Shown: positions 26,670-36,577 of the stretch, piece by piece
Position numbering within the stretch: the first letter of the stretch is position 1
How the letters are laid out: each line of letters starts with the position of its first letter
Source of the DNA: Oscillospiraceae bacterium
Lineage (GTDB): Bacteria; Bacillota; Clostridia; UMGS1810
NCBI GenBank assembly: GCA_015068825.1
Contig: SVJU01000010.1
Coordinates: forward strand, 1 to 63,587
Direction: 5' to 3'
DNA length: 63,587 bases
The notes under the pieces: model-generated
Told to the model about the DNA's origin: nothing
Databases searched by the model: none
What the model saw: only the letters and a program-made list of their open reading frames with translations
Position numbers and translations under genes: made by a program

Positions 26670-26744
26670 GGTGCGCCTCCAGGGATTCGAACCCTGGACC
26701 TGTCGATTAAGAGTCGAATGCTCTACCAGCTGAGCTAGAAGCGC
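26669..26744 (-). tRNA. tRNA-Lys (anticodon CTT)
   Basis: 76 bases including an encoded CCA (complement of TGG at 26669-26671). The acceptor stem pairs GCGCTTC with GAGGCGC; the T arm is CAGGG-TTCGAAT-CCCTG; the anticodon loop is CTCTTAA, giving anticodon CTT and reading AAG lysine codons. The anticodon stem has one mismatch at its outermost pair (T27 against C43). A consensus promoter lies upstream on the minus strand. Confidence 0.93.
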
Positions 26745-26763
26745 ATTTTAAACAACAATAGTA

Positions 26764-26792
26764 ATTATACACACTTAAATTATTAAAGTCAA
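26764..26792 (-). promoter_or_regulatory. Sigma-A promoter of tRNA-Lys
   Basis: On the minus strand TTGACT (26792-26787), a 17-base spacer and a perfect TATAAT (26769-26764), about 20 bases before the tRNA. Confidence 0.8.
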
Positions 26793-26842
26793 GAGAAAAA
26801 TTAAAAAAATCAACTTTTTTCTAAATTTAATTAACTTTGTAC

Positions 26843-26871
26843 TTGAATTACTCTGTAAAAAATGGTAATAT
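26843..26871 (+). promoter_or_regulatory. Sigma-A promoter of metG-tatD
   Basis: TTGAAT (26843-26848), a 17-base spacer and TAATAT (26866-26871). The short leader excludes a T-box. Confidence 0.6.
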
Positions 26872-26919
26872 ATATATATTAATTGTGGTTTTGATATTCA
26901 CAGAAAGGATTGTTATAGA

Positions 26920-28872
26920 ATGGATAAAGAAAAATTTTATATAACCACTGCTATTGCATACACTTCAAGAAAGCCTCATATCGGCAACACTTATGAAATC
27001 ATTCTTACAGACGCAATTGCTCGTTTTAAGCGTGAAATGGGGTATGATGTGTTCTTTTTAACAGGCACAGATGAGCATGGGCAGAAAATTGAAGAAATAG
27101 CTACAAATGAAAAAGTATCTTGCAAAGAATATGTTGATAAAATTTCGGGTGAAATTAAAACAATATGGAATTTGATGAACACAAGCTATGATAAGTTTAT
27201 AAGAACAACAGATGATTATCACGAAAAAGCTGTTCAGAATATTTTTAAAAAGTTATACGAACAGGGAGATATTTACAAAGATAAATATGAAGGAATGTAC
27301 TGTGTTCCTTGTGAAACCTTTTACACTTCTTCACAACTTAAAGACGGAAAATGTCCTGACTGTGGCCGTGATGTAGTAGAAGCACAGGAAGAAGCTTATT
27401 TCTTTAAAATGAGCAAATATCAGGACAGACTTATGAAACACATTGAAGAAAACCCTGAATTTATTATGCCTGAATCAAGAAGAAAAGAAATGGTAAATAA
27501 CTTTTTGAAACCAGGACTACAGGATTTGTGTGTATCCCGTTCTTCGTTTAAATGGGGTGTTCCTGTTACTTTTGATGACAAGCATGTTATTTATGTTTGG
27601 ATTGATGCATTATCAAACTATATAACTGCACTTGGTTATGATATTGATGAGCAAGGTGATTTGTACAAAAAATACTGGCCTGCAGATGTTCATATTATCG
27701 GTAAAGATATTTTGCGTTTTCACACGATTTACTGGCCGATTATTCTTATGGCTCTGGGTCAACCATTACCTAAACAGATTTTTGGACATCCGTGGCTATT
27801 AAACGGAACTGATAAAATGAGTAAATCACTTGGTAATGTTATTTATGCTGATGATCTTGTAAGACATTTTGGCGTTGATGCGGTAAGATATTATGTTTTA
27901 AGAGAAATGCCGTATTCACAGGATGGAACTATAACTTATGAAACTATAATTTCTCGTTTTAATGCAGATCTTGCAAATACACTCGGTAATCTTGTAAATA
28001 GATGCGTTGCAATGAGCAATAAATATTTTGATTCTGTTATAACAAATTCAAATGTATGTGAAGACATTGACGATGAAGTCAAAGCTTTTTGCATTGAAAC
28101 AAAAAATTCTGTTATTGAAAAAATGAATGAGTTTAAAGTTGCAGACAGTCTTGAACTTATTATAAATCTTGCAAGAAGACTAAACAAATATATTGACGAA
28201 ACAGCTCCCTGGGTGCTTGCAAAGAATGAAGAAAAGCTTCCAAGGCTACAGACTGTTTTATACAATCTTTTAGAAGGTATAAGATTTGTTGGTGTCCTTT
28301 TAAAACCGTTTATGCCTGAAACTGCAGAAAACATTTTAAAAGAGATTTCATCTGATTATAATACTGTTGATACACTTGATAAGTTCGGTTATATCAAAAA
28401 TGGTACTAAAACAGGTGAGGCAATTCCTCTTTTTGCACGAATTGACGAAAAGAAAAAACTTGAAGAAATTGAAAAAGAAATTTCTGAGAATATGAAAAAA
28501 ACGCAAAAGGAAACTAAAAACGAAGATAAAAAAGAAGTGACATCAACCGAAATAACAATTGATGATTTTGCTAAGGTTGAACTTAAGGTTGGCAGGGTTG
28601 TTGAATGTCAGAGAGTTGAAGGTGCAGATAAACTTTTGGTATCACAAATTAAAATTGGTGATGAAGTAAGACAGATTGTTTCCGGAATAGCAAAACACTA
28701 TTCTCCAGAAGAGATGCTTAACAGAAAAGTTGTGGTTGTAACAAATTTAAAACCTGTAAAACTGAGGGGTACATTATCTCAGGGAATGATACTTGCAGCT
28801 TCTGACGACGATGGTAATTTGTCACTTATCACACCTGATAAGGATTTTGAAGATGGCTCTTTAGTAAGATAA
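26920..28872 (+). CDS. metG: Methionyl-tRNA synthetase with C-terminal tRNA-binding domain
   Basis: 650 aa class I synthetase. The HIGH-type motif is KPHIGNTYE, the zinc cysteines are in CVPC and CPDC (about residues 128-148), and the KMSKS motif is DKMSKSLGN. Residues about 545-650 are an EMAP/TRBP111-like domain (DDFAKVELKVGRVVECQRVE) that binds tRNA and dimerises the enzyme. Charges initiator and elongator tRNA-Met. tatD follows 15 bases later, a frequent metG-tatD pairing in Firmicutes. Confidence 0.97.
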   Translation: MDKEKFYITTAIAYTSRKPHIGNTYEIILTDAIARFKREMGYDVFFLTGTDEHGQKIEEIATNEKVSCKEYVDKISGEIKTIWNLMNTSYDKFIRTTDDYHEKAVQNIFKKLYEQGDIYKDKYEGMYCVPCETFYTSSQLKDGKCPDCGRDVVEAQEEAYFFKMSKYQDRLMKHIEENPEFIMPESRRKEMVNNFLKPGLQDLCVSRSSFKWGVPVTFDDKHVIYVWIDALSNYITALGYDIDEQGDLYKKYWPADVHIIGKDILRFHTIYWPIILMALGQPLPKQIFGHPWLLNGTDKMSKSLGNVIYADDLVRHFGVDAVRYYVLREMPYSQDGTITYETIISRFNADLANTLGNLVNRCVAMSNKYFDSVITNSNVCEDIDDEVKAFCIETKNSVIEKMNEFKVADSLELIINLARRLNKYIDETAPWVLAKNEEKLPRLQTVLYNLLEGIRFVGVLLKPFMPETAENILKEISSDYNTVDTLDKFGYIKNGTKTGEAIPLFARIDEKKKLEEIEKEISENMKKTQKETKNEDKKEVTSTEITIDDFAKVELKVGRVVECQRVEGADKLLVSQIKIGDEVRQIVSGIAKHYSPEEMLNRKVVVVTNLKPVKLRGTLSQGMILAASDDDGNLSLITPDKDFEDGSLVR

Positions 28873-28887
28873 GGAGAATTATTGGAA

Positions 28888-29649
28888 ATGTTTTTTGATT
28901 CTCATGCACATTATGAAGATAGAAGATTTGATGAAGACCGCTTTTCTTTACTTGATAGTTTTAAAGAAAATGGCATAGATTATATTGTTAACATTGGTAC
29001 TAACCTTGAAACTTCAAAAAAAAGCATCGAATTAGCCAATAAATATGATTTTATTTACGCTACAGCAGCTTTTTATCCTGATGAAGTGTTGAGTTTAACA
29101 GAAGAAGATTTTTTTAAACTTGAAAAACTTTGTGAAAATGAAAAAATAGTTGCAATTGGTGAGATAGGACTTGATTATCATTATGATGATGTTCCTAAAG
29201 AAAAACAGATTTATTGGTTTGAAAGACAGATGAAACTGGCAAATAAACTTGATTTGCCAGTTGTTATTCATATGCGCGATTCAACAAAAGACACATTGGA
29301 TATTTTAAAAAGCAATAAAGTTAAAGGTGGAGTTATGCACTGTTTTTCCGGCAGTGTGGAAACTGCAAAAAATGTTTTGGAATTAGGGTATTATATTTCT
29401 TTTTCAGGAACTGTAACATTTAGAAACGCAAAAAATCTTGCTGAAGTTGCAAAGATCGTTCCTGATGACAGGCTTTTTATCGAAACGGATTGCCCTTATC
29501 TTTCTCCCGAACCTTACAGAGGAAAAAGAAATTCTTCGTTAAACCTTATTCATACTGCTTCTGTTTTAGCCAATTTGAGAAATACATCGGTGGAGCATAT
29601 AGCGGATATTACTAGAAATAATGCTAAAACCTTCTACAATATAAAATAG
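28888..29649 (+). CDS. tatD: TatD-family metal-dependent DNase
   Basis: 253 aa from the ATG at 28888; a TTG two codons earlier is equally possible, with AAGGAG serving both. The TIM-barrel metal ligands are visible: FFDSHAHYED, GEIGLDYHYD, VVIHMRDS, MHCFSGS and IETDCPYLSPEPYRG. TatD hydrolases act as 3'-5' exonucleases on DNA or RNA or as D-amino-acid-processing esterases; the substrate is not certain. A terminator follows. Confidence 0.92.
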   Translation: MFFDSHAHYEDRRFDEDRFSLLDSFKENGIDYIVNIGTNLETSKKSIELANKYDFIYATAAFYPDEVLSLTEEDFFKLEKLCENEKIVAIGEIGLDYHYDDVPKEKQIYWFERQMKLANKLDLPVVIHMRDSTKDTLDILKSNKVKGGVMHCFSGSVETAKNVLELGYYISFSGTVTFRNAKNLAEVAKIVPDDRLFIETDCPYLSPEPYRGKRNSSLNLIHTASVLANLRNTSVEHIADITRNNAKTFYNIK

Positions 29650-29654
29650 TTTTT

Positions 29655-29698
29655 AAAATCCTGTTTTCTTTAAAAATAATTCAGAAAGCAGGATTTTT
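29655..29698 (+). terminator. Terminator after tatD
   Basis: AAAATCCTG plus TTTC (29655-29668) pairs with GAAA and CAGGATTTT (29684-29698), ending in T5. Confidence 0.75.
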
Positions 29699-29726
29699 AT
29701 GTTTATAAAGTAAATTGAAAAAAATA

Positions 29727-29755
29727 TTGAAAAAATATTATTTTTGTGGTATAAT
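29727..29755 (+). promoter_or_regulatory. Sigma-A promoter of yybS-gdpP-rplI-dnaB
   Basis: TTGAAA (29727-29732), a 17-base spacer and a perfect TATAAT (29750-29755), 37 bases before the chosen yybS start. Confidence 0.8.
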
Positions 29756-29792
29756 CTATAATGTATATGTATTTGCATTTTTGGAGGACGAA

Positions 29793-30800
29793 ATGAGTAA
29801 ATCAACAAATGTATTTTCCAGAATTTTTGATATTGCTGTTCTGATATTTATTACATTTATTTATATGACAACAAACAGTTCTATTTTGTTTGGACTTGTT
29901 TCAACTGTGTTGTTTGGTATAATAGCATATCGACAACACTATCTTGTCGTTGCACTTGATGCTTTAATTGTGCTTTTATGCGTAGTTATATATAATGTTT
30001 CTAATGTATATGTAGATTTACTTTATGTTATCATTGATACACTGTCTCTTTGTTTTACCGGAGTTATATCTGGAATTATGTTGAAAAACAGACAAAAACA
30101 TTTTTCAACAATTGTTGCGGTTTCTATATCGGGAATTATAAAGATGCTATTGTCTCTTTTGTCAATAAAAAGAGAAGGGTATGACATTTTTGAAACCTTG
30201 ATCGAAAATCCTGTAAATTTATACACCGAATACACCTCTTCCATTCTTAAACAAAGTGGTGCATATTCAAATGAAACAATAGATGTTATAAATGATTTGA
30301 TGAACAGTTTTGTTTCTGGAATTTCAACTTTAATGCCGGCAATTATAATAATTATTTCGGTTATAACATCATATTTTTCTTATGTGGTTGTTAAAAAAAT
30401 GATTGAAATTATTACAAAAGAAAAGCTTTATGTACAATCTTTTTCGCAGCTTAAAATGAGCCGTAAGGCGAGCATAGCTTTACTTGTTTTTGTACTTTTA
30501 ACTTTTGTTATTCCGCAGTCAATTGTATCGGATGCAATTTTAAACATAGTTGTTATTTTTCTATTTGCATATTTTATGTGTGGGCTTTCTGTCATTGATT
30601 TTTATTTCAGAAAGACAAAACTATGGTGGTGGATACGACTTGTTATATATGTGATTTTAATTACTGTTATAAGTATGTTTTTAGGTGCATTACCTCTTGT
30701 GTTTATTCTTCTCGCAATGATCGATTCAAGAAGAGATATAAGACATATTGATATGCCTGATATTGTTGTAGAAATAAAGGATGATGAAAATGAATCTTAA
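29793..30800 (+). CDS. YybS-like membrane protein (DUF2232)
   Basis: 335 aa from the ATG at 29793 (TTGGAGG upstream); the longer frame would start inside the promoter. About eight hydrophobic helices cover nearly the whole length, with a short acidic C-terminal tail. It holds the position of yybS in the conserved yybS-gdpP-rplI-dnaB order. DUF2232 proteins resemble the membrane S-components of ECF transporters in outline, but no substrate is known to me. It overlaps gdpP by 11 bases. Confidence 0.82.
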   Translation: MSKSTNVFSRIFDIAVLIFITFIYMTTNSSILFGLVSTVLFGIIAYRQHYLVVALDALIVLLCVVIYNVSNVYVDLLYVIIDTLSLCFTGVISGIMLKNRQKHFSTIVAVSISGIIKMLLSLLSIKREGYDIFETLIENPVNLYTEYTSSILKQSGAYSNETIDVINDLMNSFVSGISTLMPAIIIIISVITSYFSYVVVKKMIEIITKEKLYVQSFSQLKMSRKASIALLVFVLLTFVIPQSIVSDAILNIVVIFLFAYFMCGLSVIDFYFRKTKLWWWIRLVIYVILITVISMFLGALPLVFILLAMIDSRRDIRHIDMPDIVVEIKDDENES

Positions 30801-32784
30801 AAAAGCATTAAGAACTTTTTTAATAAATAACGCTTTTTATTTATGGGTAATATTGCTTTTTTCAGTTGTTACCTTTGCGTTCGATAAAAAGCTTGCGTTA
30901 TTTGAATTTACAATTTTTTCTATTTTAATAATTTTTTATATTGTAAATATATTTTTACGAAAAAGAGATGTTGTAAATTATCTAAACACACTTACCAATA
31001 CAATTGACAGTGCTCATAAAGATTCACTTTTTAATTTTCCGCTTCCTGTTGTAATTTTGAAAAGCGATGGAACAATTGTATGGTATAACGAATTTTTTGC
31101 TTCGCTTGTAAAACTTGATATTGATAAATCGGATGCTTTTGATAAGAAAATAAGTTCTGTTATACCAGAGTTTGATTTTGAACTTTTGTATAAAGAAGGA
31201 GATACAGCAGTATCATACAATTTTAAACTTGAAGAAAAATATTATCATGTTTTTGGCAACATAACAAAAATTGAAAATTCTAATGAAACCTGTACTGTTT
31301 TGTATTGGGACGACAGAACTGATGATGAACTTTTGAAAATAAAATATAATGAAGAAAAATTTGTAAGCAGTGTTGTAGTAATTGATAATTATGATGATAT
31401 AATTCAGGATACTCCATCAAATGACCGTCCTATGCTTATTGCTACTGTTGATGAAATACTTGGAGAAGTTGCGAACAGTGTAAATGGTATATTAAAAAAA
31501 CAAGAAAAAGACAGATACTTTTTCTATTTTGATAACAAAACGCTTGAGGGGTTTATAGAAAATAACTTTGATTTTATAAAGAATATTAAGGATATAAAAA
31601 TTGGCAATAAGTTTCCGCTTACTTTGAGTATTGGTATTGGTTGTGATGGTGAAAATATGTCGCAAAATGATATTTTTTCATTTGTTGCACTTGATATGGC
31701 ACTTGGTAGAGGCGGAGATCAGGTCGTTATAAAGAATAACGAAAAATACGAATTTTTTGGCGGTAAATCAAAAGAAGTTGAAAAAAGAACAAGAGTTAAG
31801 GCGAGAATTGTTTCGTTTGCTTTAAAAGAACTTATTGAAGAATCTGAAAATGTTATCATAATGGGGCATAAAAATGCTGATGTAGATGTTTTTGGTTCTG
31901 CATTAGGTCTTTACAGAGCGTGTGTCACTCTCAACAAAGAAGTAAAACTATTAATGCAAACTTATAACAGTTCCGTCAAAAATCTTATTGAACTTTTGGA
32001 TGAGGAATACAGTGAGCTGATTATAAACGGTGCATACGCTTCTGAAATTATTACCAAAAAAACTCTTGTAATAGTTGTAGATACCCATACAAGAAGTCTT
32101 TTGGAATCTCCTGAACTATTAGAGAGAACGAACAGAATTGTTGTTATTGACCATCACAGAAGAGCGGCAGATTTTATTGATAATGCAGTGCTTACTTATC
32201 ATGAACCTTACGCATCATCTGCAAGTGAGCTTATATGTGAAATGCTGCAGTATATAGATAATAATATTGAAATTAAAAGAGTTGAAGCAGATGCTCTTTA
32301 TGCAGGAATATATATTGATACAAAAAATTTCACTTTCAAAACTGGTGTAAGAACATTCGAAGCAGCATCGTATCTAAAAAAGATTGGTGTTGACACAGGA
32401 TATATAAAGAAACTATTTCAGGAAAAACTTGATACTGTCACAAAAAAATTAAGAATTATAGAAAACGCATTTTATTATAACGACAACATAGTTATTGCAA
32501 CCTGCGAAAAAAATGATGAAAATATGCACACAATCGTCGCCCAAGCTGCAGATGAACTTCTTAATATAAAAGATGTTTTATGTTCGTTTGTTGTTTGCCA
32601 GTTTGATGAAAATGTTATTATCAGTGCGCGTTCTTTTGGTGATATAAATGTTCAGGTTATTTTAGAAAAGCTTGAGGGTGGCGGACATATGACTATGGCA
32701 GGTACTACATTGAAAGATATTAAGGTTTCAGAAGTTATTGAAATGCTTAAAGATGTTTTGGATGATTATTTGAAAAACAAGTAA
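30790..32784 (+). CDS. gdpP: Cyclic-di-AMP phosphodiesterase GdpP
   Basis: 664 aa from the ATG at 30790, the only one with correct spacing from AAAGG. Two N-terminal membrane helices (about 13-57) are followed by a PAS-like sensor (about 75-180), a degenerate GGDEF domain (about 185-320), and the DHH/DHHA1 phosphodiesterase (MGHKNADVDVFGSALGL, VVDTHTR, VIDHHRRAADF, and C-terminal LEGGGHMTMAGT). GdpP hydrolyses c-di-AMP and so affects osmolyte balance and cell wall stress. The matching receptor darA lies 6 kb downstream. Confidence 0.95.
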   Translation: MNLKKALRTFLINNAFYLWVILLFSVVTFAFDKKLALFEFTIFSILIIFYIVNIFLRKRDVVNYLNTLTNTIDSAHKDSLFNFPLPVVILKSDGTIVWYNEFFASLVKLDIDKSDAFDKKISSVIPEFDFELLYKEGDTAVSYNFKLEEKYYHVFGNITKIENSNETCTVLYWDDRTDDELLKIKYNEEKFVSSVVVIDNYDDIIQDTPSNDRPMLIATVDEILGEVANSVNGILKKQEKDRYFFYFDNKTLEGFIENNFDFIKNIKDIKIGNKFPLTLSIGIGCDGENMSQNDIFSFVALDMALGRGGDQVVIKNNEKYEFFGGKSKEVEKRTRVKARIVSFALKELIEESENVIIMGHKNADVDVFGSALGLYRACVTLNKEVKLLMQTYNSSVKNLIELLDEEYSELIINGAYASEIITKKTLVIVVDTHTRSLLESPELLERTNRIVVIDHHRRAADFIDNAVLTYHEPYASSASELICEMLQYIDNNIEIKRVEADALYAGIYIDTKNFTFKTGVRTFEAASYLKKIGVDTGYIKKLFQEKLDTVTKKLRIIENAFYYNDNIVIATCEKNDENMHTIVAQAADELLNIKDVLCSFVVCQFDENVIISARSFGDINVQVILEKLEGGGHMTMAGTTLKDIKVSEVIEMLKDVLDDYLKNK

Positions 32785-32805
32785 AAATAATAGGAGGATT
32801 TTACG

Positions 32806-33252
32806 ATGAAAGTTATTTTTTTACAAGATGTTAAAGGAAAAGGAAAAAAAGGCGAAATAAAAGAAGTAAGTGATGGCTATGCAAAAAACTTTTTACTTCC
32901 TAAAAAAGTTGCTGTTGAAGCTACTAATGCTAATATAAATGATGCAAAAGGAAAACAGGAAGCTATTCAGCATCAAAAGGATGTTGCTGAAGCAAATGCA
33001 AAAAATCTTGCAGCAAAAATTGGAGAAGTTTCTTTGAGTGTTACCGCAAAAGGCGGAGAAAACGGCAAACTTTTCGGATCTGTTACAAGTAAAGATTTAT
33101 CTGAACAGCTAAAAAAAGAGTTTAATCTTGATGTTGATAAGAGAAAGTTTGTTCTTCCTGATGGTATAAAAAGTGCAGGAGAATATACAATTGATATAAA
33201 ATTACATCCTGGAATTGTTGCTAAGTTAAAGGTGAATGTTAAAGCACAGTAA
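32806..33252 (+). CDS. rplI: 50S ribosomal protein L9
   Basis: 148 aa. The N-terminal RNA-binding domain ([34 protein letters not shown]) and the long helix leading to the C-terminal domain ([16 protein letters not shown]) are diagnostic. It follows gdpP with a strong ribosome site (AGGAGG). Confidence 0.98.
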   Translation: MKVIFLQDVKGKGKKGEIKEVSDGYAKNFLLPKKVAVEATNANINDAKGKQEAIQHQKDVAEANAKNLAAKIGEVSLSVTAKGGENGKLFGSVTSKDLSEQLKKEFNLDVDKRKFVLPDGIKSAGEYTIDIKLHPGIVAKLKVNVKAQ

Positions 33253-33273
33253 TTTTTGAAATGAGGATATGAA

Positions 33274-34608
33274 ATGGCTGACGAAGTTATAAGAAGTATG
33301 CCGCACTCTGTAGAGGCTGAACAAATCATTCTTGGCTCGATTATATTTGATAATGAATGTATGCCTGATATAAGTGCTAAAATTAAAATTGAAGATTTTT
33401 ATATAGAACAGCATAAAAATATTTTTGAGGCTATGATACATATTTCTAACAGAGCAGAGCCTATTGACCTTGTTACCTTAAAAAATGAGCTTGGTGAAAG
33501 ATTTGACAATGCAGGGGGTGCTCAGTATCTGACTCAATTAAGATATATGGTGTCGACTACTGCAAACTTAAAATATCATATACAGATTGTTAAAGATAAA
33601 TCAGTTTTGCGCCGTCTTATAAGGGCTGCAAATGATATTGTTGATAAAAGTTACAACTCAGATAATAATGTCAACGAAGTAATTAATGTTGCAGAAAATC
33701 GAATTCTTGACATATCACAGGGCAAAGAAATGAGTGATATGTATCATATCAGGGATATTCTTGCAACAAATCTTGCAAAAATTGAAGAACTTATGCAAAA
33801 CAGGGGAGATGTAACTGGTGTTCCAACTGGTTTTGCAGAATTGGATAAAAGAACAGCCGGACTTCAGCCTACTGACCTTATTTTAATTGCAGCAAGACCA
33901 TCAATGGGTAAAACAAGTTTTGCTGTTAATATTGCTACTAATGCAGCTATGCGATATCAAAAAAGTGTAGCTATTTTTAGTCTTGAAATGGGTAAAGAAC
34001 AACTTGCAAACAGAATACTTTCATCCGAGGCTCTTATTCCAAGTGGAAAAATGCGTGTTGGTGATTTGGATGCAAGTGATGCGCAAAGGCTTGTTATGAC
34101 AATGGATAAGGTTTCTAAGGCGAATATTTATATAGATGATACTCCTGGTATTACAATAGCAGAAATCAGAGCAAAATGCAGAAGACTAAGCCTTAAAGGT
34201 CAGCTTGATATGATTGTAATTGACTATTTGCAGCTTATGAGTGGTTCAGGACGCGATAGTCGTCAGCTTGAAGTTGCAGAAAACAGCAGACTTTTGAAAA
34301 TTTTGGCTAAAGAATTGAAAGTTCCGGTCATCGTTCTTTCTCAGCTTAATCGTGAGGCAGATAAAAGGGGCGACCACAAACCACAACTCAGTGACTTGAG
34401 GGATTCGGGTGCAATTGAGCAGGATGCCGATATTGTTTTATTTTTGTACAGAGAAGGAAAGTACGATCAGTCAGCAGACCAGAATGTTGCAGAAGTTCTT
34501 GTTGCTAAACACAGAAATGGTTCTACTGATTCATTTAGTGTTGGCTGGAGAGGTGAATACACACAGTTTTCAAACCTTGATACTGTTCACGAAGATCCGG
34601 AAGCATAA
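33274..34608 (+). CDS. dnaB: Replicative DNA helicase DnaB
   Basis: 444 aa (called dnaC in Bacillus). The N-terminal domain (PHSVEAEQIILGSIIF) is followed by the RecA-like core with Walker A (ARPSMGKTSFAVNIA), Walker B (DMIVIDYLQLM) and QLNREADKR. It forms the hexameric fork helicase. It follows rplI, as in most Firmicutes. Confidence 0.97.
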   Translation: MADEVIRSMPHSVEAEQIILGSIIFDNECMPDISAKIKIEDFYIEQHKNIFEAMIHISNRAEPIDLVTLKNELGERFDNAGGAQYLTQLRYMVSTTANLKYHIQIVKDKSVLRRLIRAANDIVDKSYNSDNNVNEVINVAENRILDISQGKEMSDMYHIRDILATNLAKIEELMQNRGDVTGVPTGFAELDKRTAGLQPTDLILIAARPSMGKTSFAVNIATNAAMRYQKSVAIFSLEMGKEQLANRILSSEALIPSGKMRVGDLDASDAQRLVMTMDKVSKANIYIDDTPGITIAEIRAKCRRLSLKGQLDMIVIDYLQLMSGSGRDSRQLEVAENSRLLKILAKELKVPVIVLSQLNREADKRGDHKPQLSDLRDSGAIEQDADIVLFLYREGKYDQSADQNVAEVLVAKHRNGSTDSFSVGWRGEYTQFSNLDTVHEDPEA

Positions 34609-34625
34609 TTATAAGCGGTGATATT

Positions 34626-35975
34626 TTGCATAAATTTGAAGAAAAAGTATTAAATACAATAAAAAAATACGAATTACTATCGAATGATGAAACAATAGTA
34701 GTAGGTGTTTCTGGTGGAGCAGATTCAATGGCACTTCTGGTTTCTCTTATTAGTATTGGATATACATGTATTGTTGCCCATATAAATCATCAGATAAGAG
34801 GTGATGAAGCGGATAACGATCAAAAGTATGTTGAGGAATTTTGTTTAAGCAATAACATTATGTGTTATTCTGAAAAAATTGATGTTGTAAAAATTTCAAT
34901 GGAACAAAAAATTTCTCTTGAAATGGCAGGAAGAAATGTAAGATATAATTTTTTTGAAAAGGTTTTGAATAAAACATCTGCTCAAAAAATTGCCGTTGCC
35001 CACAATAAAAATGATTGCGTAGAAACTACAATTTTCAACCTTATAAGAGGTTCTTCGCTCTCAGGGCTAAAAGGTATAAATGCAAAAAACAGAAATGTTA
35101 TAAGACCGCTGATTGAATGTTCGAGAGAAGAAATAGTTGAATATCTGGATTTCAAAAGTGTAGACTTTAAAATTGATAAAACTAATTTGTGTAATGACTA
35201 TACCCGTAATAAAATCCGTAATAAGATTATTCCTTTGATGAAAGAAATTAATCCCGGTGTTGTTGATACTATATATTCTAATTCAAAAATTATTGAAGAG
35301 GAAAATAATTTCATTAAAGGTTGTGTATCCGAATACACTAAAATATATGTTAAACAGACCGATAATGCAGTTTTTCTCGATACATCGTGTTATAATAAAT
35401 TTAACAATTCGATAAAATCACGGTTGATTATTTATTGTATAGAAAAAGCTATTGGAAAACATATTGAACTAACTAAGAAACACGTTGAAATAATCAGCAA
35501 TCTTTCTAATGGAAAAATGTTTGCTTTGGAAAATAATGGTTTGACAATAACGAATAATTATGGTATACTGTGCTTTAAAGTTGATTTTGAAAAAACGGTT
35601 GATTTTTCACATCTTATATGTGACGAAAAAGGCGTTTTAAGTGATAAAAACGATTGTATGTTCGATATTAGATTTGTTTCTTTTGATGAGATTAAAAATT
35701 TTAATGAAGCAACATATATTTGTATCGATAACATAAATAAGCCAATTTATATCAGAAATCGAAAAAAAGGCGATAAAATAAAAATTTTAAATGTAGGCAC
35801 GAAGAAAGTTAAAGATATTTTTATTGACAAAAAAGTGCAAAAAGATTTGCGTGATAAAATTTCACTTATTGCCACGGATGATGAAGTTCTGGCAATTTGT
35901 AATTTTAATGTTTCGCAAAAATGTCTTGTTGATGAATATTCAAAAAAAATTTTAATGATTAAAACAAATGATTAA
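34626..35975 (+). CDS. tilS: tRNA(Ile)-lysidine synthase
   Basis: 449 aa beginning at TTG with a GGTGAT ribosome site. The PP-loop motif is VVGVSGGADSMALLV (near residues 26-40), followed by AHINHQIRGDEADND and HNKNDCVETTIFNL, and the C-terminal TilS domain ends near IRNRKKGDKI. TilS puts lysidine on the CAU anticodon of tRNA-Ile2 so that it reads AUA. The tilS-hpt-ftsH order is the standard Firmicutes arrangement. Confidence 0.95.
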   Translation: MHKFEEKVLNTIKKYELLSNDETIVVGVSGGADSMALLVSLISIGYTCIVAHINHQIRGDEADNDQKYVEEFCLSNNIMCYSEKIDVVKISMEQKISLEMAGRNVRYNFFEKVLNKTSAQKIAVAHNKNDCVETTIFNLIRGSSLSGLKGINAKNRNVIRPLIECSREEIVEYLDFKSVDFKIDKTNLCNDYTRNKIRNKIIPLMKEINPGVVDTIYSNSKIIEEENNFIKGCVSEYTKIYVKQTDNAVFLDTSCYNKFNNSIKSRLIIYCIEKAIGKHIELTKKHVEIISNLSNGKMFALENNGLTITNNYGILCFKVDFEKTVDFSHLICDEKGVLSDKNDCMFDIRFVSFDEIKNFNEATYICIDNINKPIYIRNRKKGDKIKILNVGTKKVKDIFIDKKVQKDLRDKISLIATDDEVLAICNFNVSQKCLVDEYSKKILMIKTND

Positions 35976-35985
35976 GGAGATAATT

Positions 35986-36528
35986 ATGATTGACCCAAAT
36001 AGCATAGGTGAAATTCTTTATTCACCAGAAGATATTTCAAAAAGAGTTAAAGAGCTTGGTAAACAGATTTCGGAAGAATATGCCGGAAAAGAGATTATAC
36101 TTGTTTGCATTTTAAAAGGTTCTTATGTTTTTACAGCCGACCTTTCAAGAGAAATTGATGTTCCATGTTCAGTTGAGTTTATGCAGGTGTCAAGCTATGC
36201 TGACAGCACTGTATCAAGTGGTTCTTTAAAAATTATCAAAGATATCAATGTTCCTGTTGATGATAAACATCTTATTATTATTGAAGATATTATTGATACT
36301 GGAATTACCCTTAATAACCTTAAGAAAATGCTTTCAACAAGAAATCCTGCCAGCTTAAAACTTTGCGCTTTTTTAGATAAACCAAGCAGAAGAAAGGTTG
36401 ATATTGAAGCAGATTATGTTGGATATGAAGTTGAAGATAACTTCCTTGTTGGATATGGCTTGGATTATGCACAAAAGTACAGAAATCTGCCGTTTGTTGC
36501 AATTTTAAAGGAAGAAATCTATAAATAA
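35986..36528 (+). CDS. hpt: Hypoxanthine phosphoribosyltransferase
   Basis: 180 aa from the ATG at 35986, which has AAGGAG 8 bases upstream (the ATG at 35968 lies inside the tilS end). The PRPP-binding motif is IIIEDIIDTGITL. The enzyme salvages hypoxanthine and guanine. In Bacillus the partner protein HprT also stimulates ftsH expression through TilS; that is not visible here. Confidence 0.95.
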   Translation: MIDPNSIGEILYSPEDISKRVKELGKQISEEYAGKEIILVCILKGSYVFTADLSREIDVPCSVEFMQVSSYADSTVSSGSLKIIKDINVPVDDKHLIIIEDIIDTGITLNNLKKMLSTRNPASLKLCAFLDKPSRRKVDIEADYVGYEVEDNFLVGYGLDYAQKYRNLPFVAILKEEIYK

Positions 36529-36577
36529 ATTATAATTTATAAATTTTAGGCAAAAATATTTTAAGGAGGCGGTGCGC

